From: Leptolinea sp.
GTDB lineage: Bacteria; Chloroflexota; Anaerolineae; Anaerolineales; Anaerolineaceae
Length of the DNA: 19,963 bases
Assembly (NCBI GenBank): GCA_022837205.1
Contig: JALHEL010000005.1
Coordinates: 1-19,963, forward strand
Direction: 5' to 3'
Shown one piece after another: positions 15,100 to 19,963 of the stretch (positions within the stretch are counted from its first letter, which is position 1; every line of letters starts with the position of its first letter). Under the pieces are notes generated by a model. That model made no database searches and had not been told where the DNA came from. It saw nothing but the letters and a program-made list of their open reading frames with translations. The translations under genes and the position numbers were made by a program.

Positions 15100-17210
15100 T
15101 GAGAATATGCGCTGCAACCGATCCGGTACAATGCCGAAGCGACTTCTTCCCTTTCTGTTTGGTCTTGTGGGTAATGTTCGATAAAGAGTTTTTGTAAAAT
15201 CGGGCAAAGCGGTTTGTCCAGCTCTTTATTCATGGAATGCACTTTCTCGATTAATGGCACCGTATCTCCCCAGCGATTTAGCTGCGCATAGGCTTCAATA
15301 AACGGAATGTATTCCGAAGCCTCTCCCGCCTGATATCGATTCAGAACCTGATCCCCGATTTCGGCAATTTTTTCCCACTGCGAATATTGTCTGGCAAGAT
15401 CCGCCTCTTGAAAATAATAACACCAATTTTTTGTCACAGGTTTTTTAAAGATTTCATCCTGTAAGAAAGTCGAACGTGTTCCTTCCGGGAGGATATTTTC
15501 CGGATGAGAGTAGGAGATAAATTCATAAAATTTATCGGGAAAAATCGGTAAATTCATATGCTGTTCGGGATCTAAAATACGGAGGCACCCGGGAGGCGAG
15601 TAAAAATAAACAACGATATCTTTTGTTTCTCCTTGGTATAAGGCGCTTCGGAAGCCTTGATAAATCGGTTCTCCCGCGGCGAACTTATCCGCAGATGAAT
15701 TAAAGCGCACATCGTAAAAACCGACACTGACAGGCAGGGTTAAAGAGCTGTTTTCGGGCTCCAATGCCAGATTAAACAATCCGGTTAATGAATTATCTGT
15801 TTCATAAGTGAGCGGATTAAAATCCGTCAGAAAATAAGCCGGCGTATCAAGATCCGGGATGCGGGTTGTCAATTGGTTAATAAAATCCTGTTGAGCCTCC
15901 CAATCCCTTCGATAAGTATTGGTATTGAGGAGATTTCCGCCGACAGCCATGGCAATGAAAAGGCTGACAATAATTTTTTGTTTTATTCCGTCTCGAATAA
16001 AACTGTCAATCAAACCGACTAAAAAGACGCAACTTCCGAACATATAAGCCGTCAACCAACGATCGCGCGGGAAATCCAACGAAGGCGAAAGTGAGGTGAT
16101 TAAATAGGGAATGCCGGGAAATACGACAGCAGCCGATCCTAAAATGATCGCGTTTCGAATCCAACTTTTTTTCTCAGTGGCATCGGATATATCCGATTTG
16201 TTTTGGACTGATTTTTTCCGGAAAAGGATTAAAGCGGCAAAAATAAACAGAAATCCGACGACGACCGCTATCCAAAACATTTTATCCGAAGCGGTTTGAA
16301 GATTCGCACGGGTCGGGAACGAGAAATATTCTGTCCATGCACCCCAAGTAGCCGTATACGCATCTTCGATGACTCTGGCAAATAATTCGCCGGTGGTTTG
16401 GATCGGATTGGCTGCGAAGCGGGATAAAAGGACCGGCTGATAATTGTGAAACTGAAATATAAATATCCGCCAAAACATAAACAGAATCAGTACGGCGAGA
16501 TAGGGAAGCCAATACCAAATTGTTTTCCGAATCTTTTTTGAAACTTTCCGGTCGGAGAATTCGGTATATTGAAGGAGAAATATCCAAATAATTATGCCGC
16601 GAACAACATCCAACCCCGTATAATATTCCGTGCAGACGGTGCAGAAAGCATACGTTATCACACCCGCGATTGTCCATAACCGGTATGCTTTACGGTTACT
16701 GTTTTCTGCGGATGCGATTGCTTTAAGCATCAATCCGTATGAAACAACGTACGAGAACAACATGATAAAAGCATTTCCCCAGACATAAGCAATGGGCATT
16801 TGCTTAAATCCCGGATAAACGGCGAGCAACGCTGCTATCCAAAAAGTTTTATCTTTTTCCTTCGGCCAAAGTAATCTCAGACACCACCAAAATGCGCAGG
16901 AAACCAGCCAGCGAAATAAAACAGTAACAATCTGCCAATTTAACGGATCGGTGCCGATAAGTGCACCGGTTATTTGATATAGGTAGCCGAGAAACGGACG
17001 ATCCGAGGTGAAAGCTTGAGTAAAGCCCTGAGGGCCTTGGGTTATTTCAAACCATAACATTGGCCAATCGTCCCAATAAAAGCCGACCGAGCGGATTAAG
17101 GGCACAAAAGCGAGAACGGAAAGAAACAGTAAGACCAGCGGGATCCAACGATCATCAAATGACCATTTATTTTTTTTAAGCAATTTCTCTGTTTGACCTG
17201 ATTTCGTCAT
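15096..17210 (-). CDS. GT-C-type polytopic membrane glycosyltransferase (GtrII/PMT-like)
   Basis: This 704-aa protein has a cytosolic tail, a first helix near 22-40, then FYWDDWPMLW (44-53). A DD/DE motif in the first outside loop is the hallmark of GT-C glycosyltransferases that use polyprenyl-phosphate sugars. Roughly ten membrane helices extend to about residue 440. The remaining ~260 residues are soluble and probably face outward, with an alpha-helical end (DLARQYSQWEKIAEIGDQVLNRY, EAYAQLNRWGDTVPLIEKV) that resembles tetratricopeptide-type helices. The next gene encodes the matching polyprenyl-phosphate sugar synthase, and the two overlap by 4 nt. The pair probably transfers one sugar to a surface polymer or protein. 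No good ribosome binding site lies directly before its ATG; a mini-ORF upstream may supply coupling. Confidence 0.8.
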   Translation of the reverse strand: MTKSGQTEKLLKKNKWSFDDRWIPLVLLFLSVLAFVPLIRSVGFYWDDWPMLWFEITQGPQGFTQAFTSDRPFLGYLYQITGALIGTDPLNWQIVTVLFRWLVSCAFWWCLRLLWPKEKDKTFWIAALLAVYPGFKQMPIAYVWGNAFIMLFSYVVSYGLMLKAIASAENSNRKAYRLWTIAGVITYAFCTVCTEYYTGLDVVRGIIIWIFLLQYTEFSDRKVSKKIRKTIWYWLPYLAVLILFMFWRIFIFQFHNYQPVLLSRFAANPIQTTGELFARVIEDAYTATWGAWTEYFSFPTRANLQTASDKMFWIAVVVGFLFIFAALILFRKKSVQNKSDISDATEKKSWIRNAIILGSAAVVFPGIPYLITSLSPSLDFPRDRWLTAYMFGSCVFLVGLIDSFIRDGIKQKIIVSLFIAMAVGGNLLNTNTYRRDWEAQQDFINQLTTRIPDLDTPAYFLTDFNPLTYETDNSLTGLFNLALEPENSSLTLPVSVGFYDVRFNSSADKFAAGEPIYQGFRSALYQGETKDIVVYFYSPPGCLRILDPEQHMNLPIFPDKFYEFISYSHPENILPEGTRSTFLQDEIFKKPVTKNWCYYFQEADLARQYSQWEKIAEIGDQVLNRYQAGEASEYIPFIEAYAQLNRWGDTVPLIEKVHSMNKELDKPLCPILQKLFIEHYPQDQTEREEVASALYRIGCSAYSQ

Positions 17211-17227
17211 ATTTCGTATTGTTCCAT
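17207..17227 (-). promoter_or_regulatory. Six-codon mini-ORF overlapping the GT-C gene start
   Basis: GGGAG lies 4 nt before an ATG at 17227 that encodes MEQYEI and stops at TGA. The stop overlaps the GT-C gene start as ATGA. The GT-C start itself has no close Shine-Dalgarno, so termination-reinitiation from the mini-ORF is a reasonable reading. A chance short frame is also possible. Confidence 0.35.
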
Positions 17228-17315
17228 TTTACTCCCATGATTTTACCATTGTTCTACACGTGCTCATTTCGAAGAGAAATAGAGTATGAAGGGGCAAATA
17301 GAATTCCTAATATAT

Positions 17316-17363
17316 AAAAAAAGAATTGACCGTGTGTTTCTTGAGCGCTTGATTCTTTTTTTT
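17316..17363. terminator. Terminator after the GH5 gene
   Basis: AAAAAAAGAAT (17316-17326) pairs perfectly with ATTCTTTTTTT (17352-17362) over 11 bp, enclosing 25 nt that include the palindrome AGCGCT. Read leftward from the GH5 stop it ends in a T-run. The stem is mostly A-T, so efficiency is uncertain. Confidence 0.45.
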
Positions 17364-17406
17364 ATTTATCCGCAAAAAGTAAATAAATAATAAAAATAGA
17401 TATAAA

Positions 17407-18993
17407 TTAAGAGAAAATGGGTTGTAATTCAATGGAATGGAATTTCACTTCGCCAAGAATACAACTCAGAATAACTCTATTATTGGAATTTTGATATACA
17501 GAAAATTTCGTTTTGATGAATTTTCTCCTATTATTAATCTGAAAAATTAAATTATCATCATTTCCTTCTAATCTAATCGATATTTTGCCTTTTCCGCGTA
17601 TATCAACTATTATTAATATTTCAGAAAATTTGGAGAAAAAATCATATCCAATTTCGTCTCCATCCGATAATATTACCCAAATTTCTTCATCTTTCGGTCT
17701 GGGTTCGCCTGCCATTTGGCGGTAATCCGGTTGCTTAATTTTGCCATTTGAAAGAATGATTGTCACCGGGTCTTTTTCTCTGAGAATAGCTCCGTTACGT
17801 CTCTTTGATTTTATTTGATGCCAATTGTAAGCTTCACAGGGAATGAGAATTGGTATTTCTCTCTTTAATGCTCTAATCACATTTTGATTTTTATGATCGA
17901 TCAATATATTGTTAAGGAAATTATTAAAAATTTGTATCGATTCAATTTGGCTGGGTTTTGGAGAAGATTTATTCTGTAGGTAATTTTGAATCTTGTCCCA
18001 TTCCGTTGGCTTAGGAAAAGATTTCGGAGAATTATTACAGTCCATTTTCTTATAGGTCCAAAAAGACCAACTGATTTTCAATTGGTCACATAAGGGAAAT
18101 AATGTGGTGTACCATTCACAATTGTTCTCTCCGCTTTCTCCCATATATAACGGTATATTAAATTTTTTACTAAGCTTTATGTATTTTTCTAAACTTTCTT
18201 TATCCGGATTATTCCAATATTTATGAAATTCAAGCATAATCGGTCCAAAAGATTTTATATCCGAGGGGGTTAATTCTTCAAATATGGAAAAATCCGTTGC
18301 CCAATGTGTTCCTTCTAAAATGATCAGATGGTGATCATCAAAAGACCTTATCGATGCAATTAATTTCCGATAAACCGGCATAACACGGTTTTGCAAATAA
18401 TCAAATCGATTTGAAAGGGGTTCGTTCAATAGATCATAACCGGCAACAATATCGTCGTTTTTATACCGTTTAGCAATTTCGGTCCATAGCCATATTAAAG
18501 GTTCAACGAATTCATCATGTAAAAACAAAGAAGGTTCATTATTTTCACTATCATCAATGTTTTCTCCAGTCTGTCCTCCTGGGGCAGCATGCATGTCAAT
18601 AATGACATATATGTGATATTTTCTGCACCATTCAATGACTCGATCTATTTTTTCAAAACGTCTTTGATCTAATATGTAAGAATCAGCGTTCTCTGAAAAT
18701 AAATGGCGTGCATTAAGAGGCAAACGAATAGAGTTGAATCTTTCTTTAGCAATCCATTGTATATCTTTTTCTGTTATAAAATTATTTTCATAAAATTCCC
18801 AGAAAGAAGCTGCATACTTTTCTCCGCATAATTCAATTATTAATTGTTCAAGTTTTCGTGGTCGATCATAATGTTGTTCCATTTTCCACATATATCCTTC
18901 AGGCAAAAACCATCCGCCCAATCCGAATCCACGAAATTGAAATGTTTCAGAACCGACTTCCAGTGATGTCCCGTTTGTCTTGATGAATTCCAT
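17407..18993 (-). CDS. Intracellular glycoside hydrolase family 5 enzyme
   Basis: This 528-aa protein is a (beta/alpha)8 glycosidase of the GH5 type acting on beta-linked glycans or glycosides by the retaining mechanism. Key elements: FRGFGLGGWFLPEG (20-33), FNSIRLPLNARHL (86-98), IDMHAAPGGQTG (132-143), LLNEP with the acid/base E191 (188-192), EFHKYW (255-260) and MGESGEN with the nucleophile E286 (284-290). The DMHAAPGGQ stretch is reminiscent of exo-beta-1,3-glucanase-like GH5 members. Residues ~360-528 form an additional beta-rich region. No signal peptide is seen, so it should act in the cytoplasm on oligosaccharides imported by the adjacent permeases. GAGGAG precedes the ATG, and the permease stop lies 32 nt upstream. 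The gene is visibly more A+T-rich than the central block. Confidence 0.85.
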   Translation of the reverse strand: MEFIKTNGTSLEVGSETFQFRGFGLGGWFLPEGYMWKMEQHYDRPRKLEQLIIELCGEKYAASFWEFYENNFITEKDIQWIAKERFNSIRLPLNARHLFSENADSYILDQRRFEKIDRVIEWCRKYHIYVIIDMHAAPGGQTGENIDDSENNEPSLFLHDEFVEPLIWLWTEIAKRYKNDDIVAGYDLLNEPLSNRFDYLQNRVMPVYRKLIASIRSFDDHHLIILEGTHWATDFSIFEELTPSDIKSFGPIMLEFHKYWNNPDKESLEKYIKLSKKFNIPLYMGESGENNCEWYTTLFPLCDQLKISWSFWTYKKMDCNNSPKSFPKPTEWDKIQNYLQNKSSPKPSQIESIQIFNNFLNNILIDHKNQNVIRALKREIPILIPCEAYNWHQIKSKRRNGAILREKDPVTIILSNGKIKQPDYRQMAGEPRPKDEEIWVILSDGDEIGYDFFSKFSEILIIVDIRGKGKISIRLEGNDDNLIFQINNRRKFIKTKFSVYQNSNNRVILSCILGEVKFHSIELQPIFS

Positions 18994-19025
18994 AAATAAT
19001 CTCCTCTCTTCTGGGAATCTATTTT

Positions 19026-19856
19026 TCAGCCTTTAATTGCACTGTCAGTAATGCTATGCATTATTTGTTTTTGAAAAAGGATATAAATAATGACAGCCGG
19101 AATAACAACCATAATTAATGCACTCAAGATGGCAGACCAATCATTGCTATATTGTCCGAACAATGTATTGGTTGAAAGAATCAATGTATATTTTTTATTG
19201 TCGGATATCATTATTAACGGAAGTAAGAAATCATTCCATATCCAAAGAAAATTTGTAATGCAAACTGTGATAGTGACATTTTTTAAGAGAGGAAATATGA
19301 TTTTAAAAAAAGTATTGAGTTGACTGCTTCCATCCATTTCCGCAGCTTCTTCCAATTCAATCGGAATTTCTTTTACAAATTGGTAATATAAAAAAATCGC
19401 CATTCCTACTCCTAATCCTGCATATACAAATGAAAGACCAAATAAATTGTTTTTTATATGAAACGCAAGAACCACTCTATAAAGGGGAATCATGATTGAG
19501 CTAAAAGGAATAAGCATAGAGAAAATAATCAAGTGATAAATCATGGATGATAATTTTGTTTTTGTTCTGCATAGCTTCCATCCGGCCAAAGAAGAAAAAA
19601 AGACGATCAGGCCAACACTGAAAATTGATAAAAAGAGAGTATTCCGCATGCTCCGGAAAAAGTGCATTTTTTCGATGCTTCTCTTGTAATTAATCAAACT
19701 CAGAGTTTTAGGGATCGAAAGGATATTGGTCAATAATTCACCATTCGATTTAAACGAATTCAACAAAGCCAATATCAATGGAGCCATCCAAAAAGCAGCC
19801 AATAAAATCAGAAGAATATAAAAAACAATGTTTTCCCACTTTCGCTTTATTTTCAT
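19026..19856 (-). CDS. ABC sugar transporter permease, MalG-like (CUT1 family)
   Basis: This 276-aa inner-membrane protein has six predicted helices and the EAA loop EEAAEMDGSSQLNTFFKIIFPLL (169-191), which contacts the ATPase subunit. The N-terminal helix (~11-31) is followed by the typical SFKSNGELL segment and SLINYKRS. The C-terminus (FQKQIMHSITDSAIKG) is characteristic of the MalG group. It forms the channel for oligosaccharide uptake together with a MalF-like partner, whose gene ends in the 4-nt ATGA overlap at its start. AGGAAGG lies 10 nt upstream. The GH5 gene follows, giving an uptake-and-cleavage operon. The solute-binding protein and the ATPase are not in the window. Confidence 0.93.
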   Translation of the reverse strand: MKIKRKWENIVFYILLILLAAFWMAPLILALLNSFKSNGELLTNILSIPKTLSLINYKRSIEKMHFFRSMRNTLFLSIFSVGLIVFFSSLAGWKLCRTKTKLSSMIYHLIIFSMLIPFSSIMIPLYRVVLAFHIKNNLFGLSFVYAGLGVGMAIFLYYQFVKEIPIELEEAAEMDGSSQLNTFFKIIFPLLKNVTITVCITNFLWIWNDFLLPLIMISDNKKYTLILSTNTLFGQYSNDWSAILSALIMVVIPAVIIYILFQKQIMHSITDSAIKG

Positions 19857-19963
19857 ATTCCATTATCCTTCCTATCAGTAAGTTTTAATTGGATTATTGT
19901 GATCATTAGAACAATAAGAAAAAGAACGGTTGACTTGGCTGTTGCGTATCCATATCGGATATT
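19853..19963 (-). CDS. ABC sugar transporter permease, MalF-like, C-terminal fragment
   Basis: Only the last 36 codons are inside the window. Read leftward from the right edge, they give NIRYGYATAKSTVLFLIVL, then MITIIQLKLTDRKDNGI and a TGA at 19855-19853. The pattern GYATA, a final hydrophobic helix, and QLKLT with a charged tail is the usual end of MalF-type (CUT1) permeases. The stop overlaps the start of the MalG-like gene (ATGA), so the two are translationally coupled. The remainder lies outside the window. Confidence 0.8.
   Translation of the reverse strand, partial: NIRYGYATAKSTVLFLIVLMITIIQLKLTDRKDNGI

Noticed and set aside
15100..15207. N-terminal extension of the GT2 glycosyltransferase
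   Set aside because: The extra 36 residues overlap the end of the GT-C gene and are unlike the family, and the ATGA-coupled ATG at 15099 begins right before the GT-A fold.
1..19963. CRISPR arrays, transposons, prophage genes, tRNA or rRNA
   Set aside because: No regularly spaced direct repeats, transposase or phage motifs, or recognisable tRNA or rRNA segments were found on reading both strands.

Overview
The window looks like a chromosomal segment from an anaerobic, carbohydrate-using bacterium. My best guess is Chloroflexota, class Anaerolineae. This is inference from gene content: a secreted SH3-SH3-NBR1-Ig protein, a long L31 carrying an RNA polymerase alpha-CTD-like tail, CUT1 sugar permeases with an intracellular GH5, a clostridial-like divergent Ppx beside ppk1, and L27 that starts directly at MAHKKGGG. 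I see no rRNA, tRNA, CRISPR array, transposase or phage gene.

Layout. Positions 1-2721 (minus strand) hold three tandem paralogues of a secreted, single-domain beta-sandwich-like family. The first in transcription order (404 aa) has an added C-terminal domain. The second has a one-base frame disruption near its 3' end at a run of six T. The third runs off the left edge. The two complete copies share a promoter block in identical phase. A gap of about 410 bp follows, and then the plus-strand block begins: a LarA-type nickel-pincer racemase/epimerase (3134-4390), then phosphofructokinase, a divergent Ppx/GppA-HD protein and polyphosphate kinase 1 (4584-9531, the first two genes overlapping by 8 nt), a hairpin terminator, an MFS transporter (9638-10831), and a secreted SH3/SH3/NBR1-Ig protein (10986-12131).

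Next comes a ribosomal protein operon, rplU-rpmA-rpmE (12327-13443), with a clear promoter and a perfect 15-bp bidirectional terminator. Its rpmE product joins a complete zinc-type L31 to an alpha-CTD-like helix-hairpin-helix domain. Convergent to it, on the minus strand, is an envelope-glycan operon read from right to left: a GT-C-type membrane glycosyltransferase, a GtrB/DPM1-like polyprenyl-phosphate glycosyltransferase and a SAM methyltransferase. Its genes overlap, and a six-codon mini-ORF may couple translation of the first. The right end (17407-19963, minus strand) is a more A+T-rich sugar-uptake operon: the tail of a MalF-like permease, a MalG-like permease, and a GH5 glycosidase with no export signal.

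How the genes fit together. The right-end operon would import oligosaccharides and cut them inside the cell. PFK, Ppx-like and PPK1 tie glycolysis to polyphosphate metabolism. The glycan operon builds or decorates a surface polymer. The most unusual items are the L31/alpha-CTD fusion, the Ppx-like protein with substituted catalytic positions, and the frame disruption at a slippery heptamer.
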